Below are positions 8,596 through 17,063 of a stretch of 64,000 bases of DNA, piece by piece. Both the position numbers and the translations under genes were made by a program. Position 1 is the first letter of the stretch. Each line of letters opens with the position of its first letter. A model generated the notes under the pieces. That model saw only the letters and a program-made list of their open reading frames with translations, made no database searches and was not told the origin of the DNA. The stretch spans positions 56,884 to 120,883 of the forward strand of contig DASTPP010000161.1 in NCBI GenBank assembly GCA_035762175.1. Reading direction: 5' to 3'. This DNA comes from DASTPP01 sp035762175. GTDB lineage: Bacteria; Myxococcota_A; Polyangia; Polyangiales; Polyangiaceae.

Positions 8596-9246
8596 TCAGA
8601 GGGGCTCCTCCCGGACGCGAGGGCTGGGAATTTCTTCGGTGGTGGCGCGGGGGCGATCGTCGCCGCGCTCGAAGCGCGCGGCGTACGAGCTGAGCGCCGG
8701 CTCGTCGCCCATGAAGCGGGCGAGCTCGCGGCGCGCGTAAAAGAGGCGCGTGCGGACGGTGAGCACGGGCGCGCCGACGACCGACGCGATCTCGGCGGCG
8801 GGCAGCCCCTCGAGCTCGTGCAGAATGAACACGACGCGCTTCTTCTCGGGCAGCCGGTCGATGCAGCGCTGGAAGGCGCGCAGCCGCTCGCGCCGGCTCG
8901 CGTCTTCGTCGGGCAGCACGCCGTCGGGCTGGGCGGTGTCGTCGTCGAGGGCGCCGTCGTGGGTCGGCCGGCTCTTCGCGGCGCGGCGCGCCATCAGCAC
9001 GACGTTGACCGTGACGCGGTGGAGCCAGGTCGAGAACTTGGCGTCGCCGCGAAAGTCGCGCAGCGAGCGGTAGACCTGCAGAAAGACGTCTTGCACCACG
9101 TCTTCGACGTCGGCGCGGGGGCCGAGCATGCGGTAGACGAGGCGCACCACGTCGGCGCGGTGCCGCTGAAAGAGCTCGCGGAAGGCCTCGCGCTCGCCGC
9201 GCTGGCAGCGCGCGACGAGGTCGTCGCCCTCGGCGGCGGCGCTCAC
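8596..9246 (-). CDS. ECF-family RNA polymerase sigma factor
   Basis: The 216-residue protein has sigma region 2 (about 35-100, with the polymerase-binding DVEDVVQDVFLQVYRSL and promoter-melting FSTWLHRVTVNVV) and region 4 (about 135-190, CIDRLPEKKRVVFILHELEG followed by the helix-turn-helix IASVVGAPVLTVRTRLFYAR). It lacks regions 1 and 3, as expected for extracytoplasmic-function sigma factors. The GTG at 9246 gives the usual N-terminus; an ATG at 9339 would add a 31-residue hydrophobic leader that is atypical. The FecR-like gene follows immediately, so the two form a likely regulator/anti-regulator operon. Confidence 0.88.
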   Translation of the reverse strand: MSAAAEGDDLVARCQRGEREAFRELFQRHRADVVRLVYRMLGPRADVEDVVQDVFLQVYRSLRDFRGDAKFSTWLHRVTVNVVLMARRAAKSRPTHDGALDDDTAQPDGVLPDEDASRRERLRAFQRCIDRLPEKKRVVFILHELEGLPAAEIASVVGAPVLTVRTRLFYARRELARFMGDEPALSSYAARFERGDDRPRATTEEIPSPRVREEPL

Positions 9247-10003
9247 GGCGCCCCCCCGCGGCCGCGCCGCGAACCCCGCCAGGCTCGCGAGCGGGCCCAC
9301 GAGAACGTAGGGCGGCGACAGCAAGAGCTGCACGACCAAGGTAGGTTGCGTCGCCCTTCTGCCACGTTCATGAAGATACGGCCCTTACGTGCGACCAGTC
9401 GCGGCAAATGTCACGTCTGCCGCGCCCGCGCCGAAAGGCGAGTTTACCAGGGGCTTGGGCGCTTGCGAACGCCGACCTCCCGCAAATCACTAACGACGAG
9501 GCTGAGCAGGGCGACCACCGCGCAGACGAGCAGCATCGCCCCCAACGCTGCCTGCGAGGCGCCTTCAGGGCCAAATTACCGTAGAATGCCCCGAGCGCCC
9601 CCCGCCGAGCTCGGGCGGCGACACGAGCGAAGGGTGGGTTCGAAAGGCCCCCCCGAACGTCGCGGCCCTCGAAGGGGGGGTTAAAGGCCCAGCCCGGCCG
9701 CCAACCCCCCCGAAGAAGGGGTTCGGGGGTTCGGCCGGCCCCCCGGCCTTGGCAACCGCGCGGCGCTCGAGGGCAGGCCGCCCCCGAACGTAAGGGGGCC
9801 CTTAAGGGCAATCGAGGCCGGGTTTGGGAGGCCAATTTCGGGCGCCCCCCCGGCCCCCGAGGCCCTTTGTTGGCCGCTTGCGTCAAACCAGAGCGCTGCC
9901 CGGCCGACCCGGGCCCCGGCGAGGGCCCTGGGGGCGAGCGCCGGCGAAGCCCGGCGCGGGGGCGTAGAAGAGGTAGCGCCGGCCGCTCGGCGGCGCCGAC
10001 CTC
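9247..10003. other. Long non-coding stretch with iterated C-tract/G-tract palindromes
   Basis: No convincing gene is present. About 9350-9600 is lower in GC and is a likely promoter zone for the sigma operon. From about 9640 to 9870 the sequence repeats C-runs followed by CGAA and their complements (for example around 9646-9656, 9705-9728 and 9780-9795), so several hairpins with seven- to eight-base stems can form. Reading frames across it lack domain-like sequence. Confidence 0.5.
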
Positions 10004-10321
10004 TCAGAAGAGGGCGCGCAGGTCGATCGGCTCTTGCTTGCGCTGCTCGAGGACGCGGTTGACCGCGCGCAAGAGGCGCGTCTTCTGCGGCCCGGTCAGG
10101 TCTTTGCCCTGCATCGCGGCGTCGATGGCGCGCTGCGTGACGGGCCGGCCGCTGCGCGGCTTGCCGGCGGGCGCCTCGCCCTCTTTCTTCTCGCCCTTGT
10201 TGCGGCGGGCGAGGCGAATGGCGCGATCTTCGGGGCGGAGCTTTTCGAGCTTGGCCGAGGCGGCCAAGACGCGAAGCGGGTTGATCTTCTTTTCGGTGAC
10301 GAAGTCGGAGAACTTGCTCAT
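10004..10321 (-). CDS. Small basic conserved-looking protein of unknown function
   Basis: The 105-residue product starts MSKFSDFVTEKKINPLRVL. It is rich in Lys and Arg, with helical segments at about 15-40 and 65-100 (QRAIDAAMQGKDLTG, RLLRAVNRVLEQRK) and a flexible Lys/Glu/Gly linker between. No signal or TM segment is present. The composition would suit a nucleic-acid- or ribosome-associated factor, but nothing proves that. ATG 10321 is chosen because the frame upstream becomes Pro/Arg/Ser-rich noise. It is transcribed away from the nucleoside-salvage operon that begins 146 bp to its right. Confidence 0.65.
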   Translation of the reverse strand: MSKFSDFVTEKKINPLRVLAASAKLEKLRPEDRAIRLARRNKGEKKEGEAPAGKPRSGRPVTQRAIDAAMQGKDLTGPQKTRLLRAVNRVLEQRKQEPIDLRALF

Positions 10322-10466
10322 GGCTCGGCTCGAATCGTGAAGCGACCGCCCCGGCCGGTCGCCGGGGCCTTGACCCCCCGCCGGCGCCCCCGCGGGGTCG
10401 GGCGGGGGCCGGCCGCGAGGGGCGCAGGAGGTAGCACGGAAGTCGGAACCATGGAAGGGTGAGCCG

Positions 10467-11324
10467 ATGGGCCCCCTCGACCCCCCCCTTCGCCCCCTCT
10501 CCGAGCGCCTGCGCGCGGCCGCCGCGTCGCTGCCGCCGCGGCCCCGCCCCCCGCTGCTCGGGCTCGTGCTCGGCTCGGGCCTCGGCGCCTTCGGCGACAC
10601 GCTCGACGACCTCGACCAGACCCCCTACGCGTCCATCGAGCACATGCCCCGCCCGGCCGTGCTCGGGCACGCGGGCAACCTCTGCCGCGGGCGCGTGGGC
10701 GGGGTCGAGGTCGCGTGCCTGCAGGGGCGGGTGCACCTTTACGAGGGCCACGACGGCGACGCGGTGACCTTCGGGGTGCGGCTGCTCGCGCGGCTCGGCT
10801 GCCGGGCCGTGCTGTTGACGAACGCGGCCGGCGGCATCAACCCGGCCTTCGCCCCCGGCGACTTCATGCTGATCGTCGACCACCTGAACCTGACCGGGCG
10901 CAGCCCCCTCGTCGGGCCGAACGACGAGTCGCTGGGCCCGCGCTTCCCCGACATGACCCGGGCCTACGACCCGCGGCTCTGCGAGCTCGCGCGCGAGGCG
11001 GCGCGGGGGGCGGGCGCGCGGCTGCACGAGGGCGTGTACGCCGCGCTGCTCGGGCCCGCCTACGAGACGCCGGCCGAGATCCGCATGATCCGCGGGCTCG
11101 GCGCCGACGCGGTCGGCATGAGCACGGTGCCTGAGGTGCTCGCGCTGCGCCACCAGGGCGTGCGCGTCGGGGCCCTCTCGTGCATCACCAACGTGGCCGC
11201 CGGCCTCGGCCCCGAGCCGCTCGACCACGCGGAGGTCGAGGCGACGGCGAAGGCCTCGCGCGACGCCTTCGTCTCCCTGCTGAGCGCGTGGGTCGCGCTC
11301 GCCGCACGCGAGGTGGGCCCGTGA
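10467..11324 (+). CDS. punA: Purine nucleoside phosphorylase (trimeric, class II type)
   Basis: The enzyme splits guanosine, inosine or deoxy analogues with phosphate to a free purine plus (deoxy)ribose 1-phosphate. Visible family marks are LVLGSGLG (phosphate loop, about 33-40), GRVHLYEGH (about 87-95), LTNAAGGIN (about 114-122), GPAYETPAEIRM (about 193-204) and GADAVGMSTVPE (about 210-221). CITNVAAGL near 235 matches the base-binding SLITNKV/CITN element and suggests 6-oxopurines. The 285-residue length is normal. Its stop overlaps the GTG start of cytidine deaminase (GTGA), so it leads a coupled salvage operon. Confidence 0.93.
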   Translation: MGPLDPPLRPLSERLRAAAASLPPRPRPPLLGLVLGSGLGAFGDTLDDLDQTPYASIEHMPRPAVLGHAGNLCRGRVGGVEVACLQGRVHLYEGHDGDAVTFGVRLLARLGCRAVLLTNAAGGINPAFAPGDFMLIVDHLNLTGRSPLVGPNDESLGPRFPDMTRAYDPRLCELAREAARGAGARLHEGVYAALLGPAYETPAEIRMIRGLGADAVGMSTVPEVLALRHQGVRVGALSCITNVAAGLGPEPLDHAEVEATAKASRDAFVSLLSAWVALAAREVGP

Positions 11325-11782
11325 GCGCGCCGCCCTGGGGCGAGCTCGAGCGGGCGGCCCTCGCGGCGCGCGCCCGGGCCTACGCCCCCTACTCGCGCTA
11401 CCTCGTGGGCGCGGCGCTGCTCGGCGAGGACGGCCGCGTCTACGCGGGCTGCAACGTCGAGAACGCGAGCTACGGCCTGACCATCTGCGCCGAGCGCGGC
11501 GCCTGCGCGGCCATGGTGGCCGCGGGCTGCCGCCGGCTCGTCGCCGCGGTCGTCGTCACCGGGGGGCCCGAGCCGGGCTCGCCCTGCGGCATGTGCCGGC
11601 AGACGCTCGCCGAGTTCGGCGCCGACGACGTGCCGCTGCGCATGCTCGCGGTCGGCGCGGGCGGCGAGCCCGGGGCGCGCGCCGAGAGCACGCTCGGGGC
11701 CCTCCTGCCCGGGCGCTTCGACGGCGCGCTCGTGCTCGGACGCGCGCCCGCGGGCGGTCCGCCCGACCCCCGCTCGCCATGA
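11321..11782 (+). CDS. cdd: Cytidine deaminase
   Basis: Cdd converts cytidine and deoxycytidine to uridine forms. The 153-residue protein has the zinc-site cysteine and catalytic glutamate in TICAERGA (about 52-59) and the two remaining zinc cysteines in SPCGMCRQ (about 88-95). The preceding GCNVENASYG is the nucleoside-binding segment. The length fits the homotetrameric form plus a short Gly/Pro tail. Start GTG 11321 overlaps the phosphorylase stop, and its own TGA overlaps the ATG of the next gene, so three salvage genes are chained by four-base overlaps. Confidence 0.93.
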   Translation: MSAPPWGELERAALAARARAYAPYSRYLVGAALLGEDGRVYAGCNVENASYGLTICAERGACAAMVAAGCRRLVAAVVVTGGPEPGSPCGMCRQTLAEFGADDVPLRMLAVGAGGEPGARAESTLGALLPGRFDGALVLGRAPAGGPPDPRSP

Positions 11783-13110
11783 CGCGGTGGCTGGTGCGCG
11801 GGGGGCTCGTCGCGACCTGCGACGACGAGCACACGACCTTCGAGGGCGACGTCGCGGTCGACGGGGGCGCCATCGTGGCGCTGGGCCCGGGCGCCGCGGC
11901 GGCGCTCGCGCCGCCCTACCGGGCGCTCGACGCGCGCGGCTGCGCGGTGCTGCCGGGCTTCGTGCAGGGGCACATCCACCTCGTGCAGACGCTCTTCCGG
12001 GGCATGGCCGAGGGGGTGCCGCTGCTCGAGTGGCTGCGGCGCTACATCTGGCCGCTCGAGGCCGCGCACGACGAGGCGAGCCTGACCGCGAGCGCCGAGC
12101 TCGGCCTCTGCGAGCTCGCGCGCGCGGGCACGACGACCATCCTCGACATGGGCACGACGCGCGGCCACGACGCCGTCTTCGCGGCGTGCCTGCGGAGCGG
12201 CCTGCGCGTCATCGGCGGCAAGGCCATGATGGACGCCGGGCGCGGGGTGCCGAAGGGGCTGCGCGAGACGACGGCGGCGAGCCTGCGCGAGAGCGAGCGG
12301 CTCGCCGACGCGTGGCACGGGCGCGGGGGGCGAATCGGCTACGCCTACTGCCCGCGCTTCATCCTGTCGTGCAGCGAGCGGCTCTTGCGGGCCGTCGCCG
12401 AGGCGGCGCCGGCGCGGGGGGCGCACGTGCACACGCACGCGTCCGAGCACGCGTCCGAGCGCGCGGCGGTGCGCGCGATCTACGGCGCGTCCGACGTCGA
12501 GGTGCTGGCGCGCTTCGGCCTGCGGGGCCCGCACGTCGTCTTCGCCCACGGGGTGCAGCTGACGCCGGGCGAGATGGCCCGGCTCGCGCGCGCCGGCACG
12601 CGCGTCGTGCACTGCCCGAACTCGAACCTGAAGCTCGGCTCGGGCATCGGGCCGGTGCGCGAGCTGCTCTCGCGCGGGGTGCGGGTCGGGCTCGGGGCCG
12701 ACGGCGCGCCCTGCAACAACAACCTCGACGCCTTCCACGAGATGCGCTCGGCCGGCCTCGTCGCCGGCGCGCGCTCGGGCCCCGGCTCGCTCGACGCGCG
12801 CGCCGTCCTGCACCTCGCGACGCTCGGGGGGGCCCGCGCGCTCGGGCTCGGCGACCGGGTCGGCAGCCTCGAGGTGGGCAAGCGGGCCGACCTCGCCGTC
12901 GTCTCGCTCGCCGACGTGCACGCCGCCCCCGCCCTCGACCCGCTCGTGGCGGTCGTCTTCGCCTGCCAGTCGCGCGACGTGCGCCACGTGATGGCCGACG
13001 GGCGCCTGCTCGTGCGCGACGGCGAGCCGCTCGGCTTCGACGCCCCGCGCGTGGCCGCGCGCGCCCGCGAGGAGGCCCGGCGCATCGGCCTGGCCGCGGG
13101 GGTGCTATAG
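11779..13110 (+). CDS. Amidohydrolase of the Atz/Trz deaminase group (probable guanine, SAH or MTA deaminase)
   Basis: This 443-residue protein has the metal-dependent amidohydrolase layout. It has a small N-terminal beta domain, GHIHLVQT (metal histidines, about 66-73), HTHASEH (about 222-228), FAHGVQL (about 255-261) and GLGADGAPCNNN with the final metal aspartate (about 305-316). The C-terminal VGSLEVGKRADLAVV returns to the beta domain. CPRFILSC at about 194-201 resembles the substrate-side motif of guanine deaminases, while other parts suit S-adenosylhomocysteine/methylthioadenosine deaminases. Position after purine nucleoside phosphorylase favours deamination of a purine product. The family is sure; the substrate is inferred. 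Confidence 0.82.
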   Translation: MTRWLVRGGLVATCDDEHTTFEGDVAVDGGAIVALGPGAAAALAPPYRALDARGCAVLPGFVQGHIHLVQTLFRGMAEGVPLLEWLRRYIWPLEAAHDEASLTASAELGLCELARAGTTTILDMGTTRGHDAVFAACLRSGLRVIGGKAMMDAGRGVPKGLRETTAASLRESERLADAWHGRGGRIGYAYCPRFILSCSERLLRAVAEAAPARGAHVHTHASEHASERAAVRAIYGASDVEVLARFGLRGPHVVFAHGVQLTPGEMARLARAGTRVVHCPNSNLKLGSGIGPVRELLSRGVRVGLGADGAPCNNNLDAFHEMRSAGLVAGARSGPGSLDARAVLHLATLGGARALGLGDRVGSLEVGKRADLAVVSLADVHAAPALDPLVAVVFACQSRDVRHVMADGRLLVRDGEPLGFDAPRVAARAREEARRIGLAAGVL

Positions 13111-13117
13111 CGGGCCC

Positions 13118-14104
13118 ATGCGAGCCGTCGTCATCCGGGCCCCGGGCGGGCCCGAAGTCCTCGAAGTGCGCGAACTGCCCGACCCGCCCGTGCCGGCCGG
13201 GCACGTGCGGGTCGCCGTCCGCTACGCCGGCGTCAACCGCGCCGACCTCTTGCAGCGCCGCGGCGCCTACCCGTCCCCGCCGGGCGCGCCCGCCGACGTG
13301 CCGGGCCTCGAGTACGCCGGCGTCGTCGAGTCGGTCGGCGAGGGCGTGCGCTCGCTCGCCCCGGGCGAGCGCGTCTTCGGCATCGTCGGCGGGGGCGCCT
13401 ACGCCGAGCTGCTCGTGGTGCACGAGCGCGAGGCGGCCCGGGTGCCCGAGGGCCTCGACGACCGCGACGCGGCGGCGCTGCCCGAGGCGGGCCTCACGGC
13501 CTACGACGCGCTCTTCACGCAGGCGCGGCTCGAGCCCGGCGAGCGGGTGCTCGTGCACGCCGCCGGCAGCGGCGTCGGCACCGCCGCCCTGCAGCTCGCC
13601 GCGCAGGCGGGCGCCTTCGTCGTCGGCACCTCGCGCACGCTCGAGAAGCTCGAGCGCTGCGCCGACCTCGGCCTCGCCGTCGGCGTCGTCACCCGGGGCG
13701 AGGGCTTCGCCCGCGAGGTGCTCGAGGCGACCGCGGGCCGCGGCGTCGACGTCGTGCTCGACCTGGTCGGCGGCGCCTACCTGCCCGAGACCCTGCGCGC
13801 CTGCGCCCCCCGCGCCCGCGTCGTGCTCGTCGGCCTGACCGCCGGCGCCCGCGCCGAGATCGACCTCGGCCTCGTCTTGAGCCGGCGCATCGCCCTGCGC
13901 GGCACCGTCCTGCGCTCGCGCCCGCTCGAAGAGAAGCTCGAGCTCGCCGCCGTGCTGCGCGACCGCCTCGCGCCGCTCGCCGCCCGGCGGCGGCTGCGCC
14001 CGATCGTCGACCGCACCTTCTCGCTCGCCGAGGCGCCCGCCGCCCACGCCCACCTCGAGGGCAACGCCTCGTTCGGCAAGGCGCTGCTCGAGGTCGGCGC
14101 CTGA
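13118..14104 (+). CDS. NAD(P)H:quinone oxidoreductase, PIG3/zeta-crystallin type
   Basis: The 328-residue zinc-free medium-chain dehydrogenase has a GroES-like N-terminal half (YAGVNRADLLQRRGAYPSPP is the family signature, about 37-56) and a Rossmann half with VLVHAAGSGVGTAALQLA (about 140-157). SRTLEKLERC near 170 is where NADPH-preferring members place the phosphate-binding serine and lysine. No structural or catalytic zinc ligands are present. It follows the amidohydrolase by 7 bp and is probably co-transcribed, though a link to nucleoside salvage is not obvious. It likely reduces quinones or reactive enones in the cytoplasm. Confidence 0.88.
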   Translation: MRAVVIRAPGGPEVLEVRELPDPPVPAGHVRVAVRYAGVNRADLLQRRGAYPSPPGAPADVPGLEYAGVVESVGEGVRSLAPGERVFGIVGGGAYAELLVVHEREAARVPEGLDDRDAAALPEAGLTAYDALFTQARLEPGERVLVHAAGSGVGTAALQLAAQAGAFVVGTSRTLEKLERCADLGLAVGVVTRGEGFAREVLEATAGRGVDVVLDLVGGAYLPETLRACAPRARVVLVGLTAGARAEIDLGLVLSRRIALRGTVLRSRPLEEKLELAAVLRDRLAPLAARRRLRPIVDRTFSLAEAPAAHAHLEGNASFGKALLEVGA

Positions 14105-14198
14105 CGCGCCGCCCGCGCGCCGCGGCCGCAGGCGCGCCCGGCCCGGGCGAGGCGCCGCCGCGCGTGGGCGCCGGCCCGGGGCGCGGCCCCCGCGCCGC

Positions 14199-14711
14199 TC
14201 AGCCCTCGTTCAGCTTCAGTGAGCCGAGGAAGTCCATCTTCCCGAGATCGAGCCCGTTGTGCCGCAAGATGGCGTACGCCGTCGTAGCGTGAAAGTAGAA
14301 GTTCGGCAGAACGAACTCGACCAGGTAGTCTTTGCCGTACAGGAACTTGTCCGGCATGAAGGGCAAGACCACCTTGCGCGCCTCGGCGCCCTCGAAGTCG
14401 GCCGGCCGCAGCGACTCGAGAAAGGTCACGCACGCGCGGGCCCGCTGCCTGAGCTCTTCGAGGCTCTGCTCGACGTCCGGGTGCTTGGGGGGGTCTTTGC
14501 CGGTCAGGCGCGCGCTGCCGAACTTGGCCGCGTCGCACACGCTCTGCACCTGCCTCACCAGGGGGAACTGGTCGGGCGCCAGCCGGGCCTGGAGCAGCAC
14601 CGAGGGCTCGAACTTCTTCTTCTGCGCGAACTCACCGGCGGCCTCGAGCCAGCGCTCGAGGTTGCCCAGCATCTTCGTGAACTGCGGCACGCTGAGGTCG
14701 TAAAGCGTCAA
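14199..14711 (-). CDS. DUF1993 family helical-bundle protein
   Basis: The 170-residue protein starts LTLYDLSVPQFTKMLGNLERWL and has the DUF1993/DinB-like four-helix pattern with FLYGKDYLVEFVLPNFYFHATTAYAILRHNG near the C-terminus, the most conserved part of the family. Family members have no established activity. There is no ATG in a suitable place; the TTG at 14711 is preceded by a perfect GGAGGAGG Shine-Dalgarno at ideal distance, which fixes the start. It ends facing the quinone oxidoreductase gene. Confidence 0.85.
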   Translation of the reverse strand: MTLYDLSVPQFTKMLGNLERWLEAAGEFAQKKKFEPSVLLQARLAPDQFPLVRQVQSVCDAAKFGSARLTGKDPPKHPDVEQSLEELRQRARACVTFLESLRPADFEGAEARKVVLPFMPDKFLYGKDYLVEFVLPNFYFHATTAYAILRHNGLDLGKMDFLGSLKLNEG

Positions 14712-14723
14712 GGTTCCTCCTCC
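14712..14723 (-). promoter_or_regulatory. Strong Shine-Dalgarno fixing a TTG start
   Basis: On the minus strand the bases read GGAGGAGGAACC directly before the TTG at 14711. This match to the anti-Shine-Dalgarno is far better than most sites in the window and supports the non-ATG start of the DUF1993 gene. Confidence 0.8.
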
Positions 14724-14914
14724 TCGGCGGGCGGCGGCCCGCGCGGCGCGATGGTGACCCCTCCGCCCCGGCCCGTCCACCACCTTTCGAGCGCCGCGGG
14801 CGCCGGCGGCGTAGGCGCAGCGCGGCATCGCCGGGCCGAGCGCGACGAACCTCACCCCCTCGCGCCGCGCCGGGGCGCGCCCCCACGCGCCGGCGGGCGC
14901 CGGGCGGCCTCGGC

Positions 14915-16498
14915 TCACGCCTGCTCGTCGAGCCCGAAGAAGCCCCGGATGGCGTGGAAGATGCGCCCGCGCTCGACGACCTCGAGGCTCTTGCGCCCGC
15001 CCTCGTCGAGGTCGTCGCGCACCGCCTCGAGCTCGACCCGCCGCTTGGCCAGCACCTCCGAGATGTCGCGGGCCATGTCGGGGCGGGCGACGATGAGGCC
15101 CTCGAAGTCTTCGGGCGCGAGCCGGAAGCACTCGACCGGCGTCTTGGCGACCACCGTCGCCGCCCGCGGCTCGCCCGTCATCAGGCTCATCTCGCCGAAG
15201 AACGAGGGGGCGTGCAACGTCCGGACGACCTTCTCGACGCCCTCGCCGTTGCTGACGCGCACCTCGACCGTGCCCGCCGTCAAGATGTAGAGCCAGTGCG
15301 CCTGGGCGCCCTGCCGGCTGATGACCTCGCCGGCGCTGAAGGGGGCCTTGCGCAGGCGGGGCGCGAGCTGCGCGAGCTCGGCCGCGGTCATCGACTTGAA
15401 GAGCTCGAGGTCGTCGAGCAGCGCCACCCGCCGCGAGGTCTCGGCGGCCGCGCGGCGCTCCTCCCAGTGCTCGTTCTGCTTGGTGTGGTACTGGTTCTGC
15501 CGCGGCACCCCGAGCGGGATGCCCGCCCGCTCGAGCGCCGAGTGCACCCGCGCGTAGATCGCCGAGCTCGTCGGGTCGTCGCGCGCGAGGTCGACCAGCC
15601 AGTAGCGCACGGCGTAGCGCGCCAGGCCGTCGTGCCCCTCCTGGCCGAAGCCCGCGCAGATGCAGTCGGGCCGGGGCTCGGCCGCCACCCCCGCGATCGG
15701 CCCGGCGCAGAGCGCCTCGGCGACCACCTGCGTCACCCGCTCGGGCGGGTGCTCGAAGTCGACGTCGAACCAGACCCACATCCGGTGCGGGTGCGGCTCG
15801 TCGTCGCGCAGGCCGAGCACCAAGATCTGCTGGCCGAGCAGCGTCCCGTTGGGCACGATGAGCGTGTCGCCGTTGCGGGTCTCGAGCAGCGTGTGCCGCC
15901 ACCTGATCTCGCGCACCCGCCCCTCGAGCTTGTTCTCGAGCCGCACCCACGCCCCCACCTGAATGGACCCATCCATCTGCAGCGCGACCCCGCCCACCAG
16001 GTTGCCGAGCGTCGGCTGCAGCGAGAGGCCGACGACGGCGGTGGCGACCGCGCTCGTCGCCAAGATGCCCGAGAAGTTCACCCCGAGCCGGTGAAAGAGC
16101 CCGAGGCAGGCGAGCGCGTAGACGAGGCCGACGACGACGTCCTGGGCGATCTTGGGCAGGTCGACCGAGAGCCGGGGCAGCGCGAGCTCGAAGCCCAGCC
16201 TCGCCGCCAGGCTGATGATCGTAAAGATGCGAAAGAGCTCGGCGAAGGCGTGCACCCGGTCGGCCCAGACCCAGAGCCCCGCCGCCGCGAGCAGCGCCGA
16301 GACGGCCCCGAGCACGACCGAGGTGGCGAAGAGAAAGAAGCTGCCGGCCACGCGGCGGCGCTTCGCCGGGGCGAAGCGGCCCACCAGCAGCACCGAGAGC
16401 ACGAGCGCGGCCAGGAGCGCGAGCGTGGTCTTCGGCTCGAGCAGTTCGTAGACGTGGCGCGCGGACATCGCGTCGGGAGGCGTGGTCTCGGGCGGCAT
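14915..16498 (-). CDS. MscS-type mechanosensitive channel fused to a cyclic-nucleotide-binding domain
   Basis: The 527-residue protein has about four hydrophobic segments (25-165). It then has the MscS pore helix and beta domain: ILATSAVATAVVGLSLQPTLGNLVGG (about 165-190) followed by GAWVRLENKLEGRVREIRWRHTLL (about 202-225). The alpha/beta vestibule extends to about 345. A second half (about 375-490) is a cNMP-binding domain with FSAGEVISRQG, WLYILTAGTVEV and the phosphate-binding cassette SFFGEMSLMTGEPRAATV. It probably releases ions under membrane tension with gating modulated by a ligand. ATG 16498 is chosen; ATG 16468 is possible. No cyclase is nearby, so the ligand is unproven. Confidence 0.9.
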   Translation of the reverse strand: MPPETTPPDAMSARHVYELLEPKTTLALLAALVLSVLLVGRFAPAKRRRVAGSFFLFATSVVLGAVSALLAAAGLWVWADRVHAFAELFRIFTIISLAARLGFELALPRLSVDLPKIAQDVVVGLVYALACLGLFHRLGVNFSGILATSAVATAVVGLSLQPTLGNLVGGVALQMDGSIQVGAWVRLENKLEGRVREIRWRHTLLETRNGDTLIVPNGTLLGQQILVLGLRDDEPHPHRMWVWFDVDFEHPPERVTQVVAEALCAGPIAGVAAEPRPDCICAGFGQEGHDGLARYAVRYWLVDLARDDPTSSAIYARVHSALERAGIPLGVPRQNQYHTKQNEHWEERRAAAETSRRVALLDDLELFKSMTAAELAQLAPRLRKAPFSAGEVISRQGAQAHWLYILTAGTVEVRVSNGEGVEKVVRTLHAPSFFGEMSLMTGEPRAATVVAKTPVECFRLAPEDFEGLIVARPDMARDISEVLAKRRVELEAVRDDLDEGGRKSLEVVERGRIFHAIRGFFGLDEQA

Positions 16499-16595
16499 GG
16501 CGGCGCGTGGTTCGGGGGCCCGCATCTTACCGGTTTGGGCGGCGGCGGGGCGACCGCCGCGTGCGCCGGGGGCGCCGGCGGGCCATAACGAGCCC

Positions 16596-16988
16596 ATGAA
16601 CGGCATCGACGCGGCGCCAGACGCCTCGGGGTGGGGCGGGCGCACGCCGCGCGAGCTGCGCCACGAGCTCGAGACCCTCGCCGACGAGGTGCTCCAGGCC
16701 TACACCGGCCGGGCCGCCGACGACGTCGTGCGGCTCGCGGCGGGCCCGCTCATCGCCCGGCTCGCGCTCTACTTTCGCGACGAGCTCGGGCTCGAGCCCG
16801 AGCGCGCCGTCGATCTGGCGGGCGGCTTCGGCCTCTGCGTGTCGCCCGACTCGGGCCGCGTCAACGTCGCCGTCGCCGACGCCCTGCGCGCCTACTTCGA
16901 CGCCGACGCCGCGCTCGCCCGCGATCTGCGCCGCCCCGACCGGCCGCTCGAGCACGTGCCCTACCGCCTCGTCTGGCCCGGCGCCTGA
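16596..16988 (+). CDS. Small protein of unknown function
   Basis: The 130-residue product starts MNGIDAAPDASGWG. It has a predicted helical middle (ELRHELETLADEVLQAY, LIARLALYFRDELG) and a C-terminal region ending in PYRLVWPGA. It has no signal peptide, TM segment or cysteine pattern. Codon use and GC bias are typical for the region, so I believe it is expressed. It lies divergently 97 bp from the MscS gene and 75 bp before an M28 peptidase gene on the same strand, so the two may form a unit. I do not recognise the family. Confidence 0.6.
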   Translation: MNGIDAAPDASGWGGRTPRELRHELETLADEVLQAYTGRAADDVVRLAAGPLIARLALYFRDELGLEPERAVDLAGGFGLCVSPDSGRVNVAVADALRAYFDADAALARDLRRPDRPLEHVPYRLVWPGA

Positions 16989-17063
16989 GGCGCGCTCGCG
17001 CCCCGCGCCGGCGCGTCCGCCTCGCGGGTGAGGCGCGCCGGCGCGTGCTACCCTACCGGGGCC

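Noticed and set aside
9368..9886. A minus-strand frame of 172 codons in the gap left of the small basic gene
   Set aside because: It is Arg/Pro/Gly-rich, crosses the iterated palindromes and shows no normal codon pattern.
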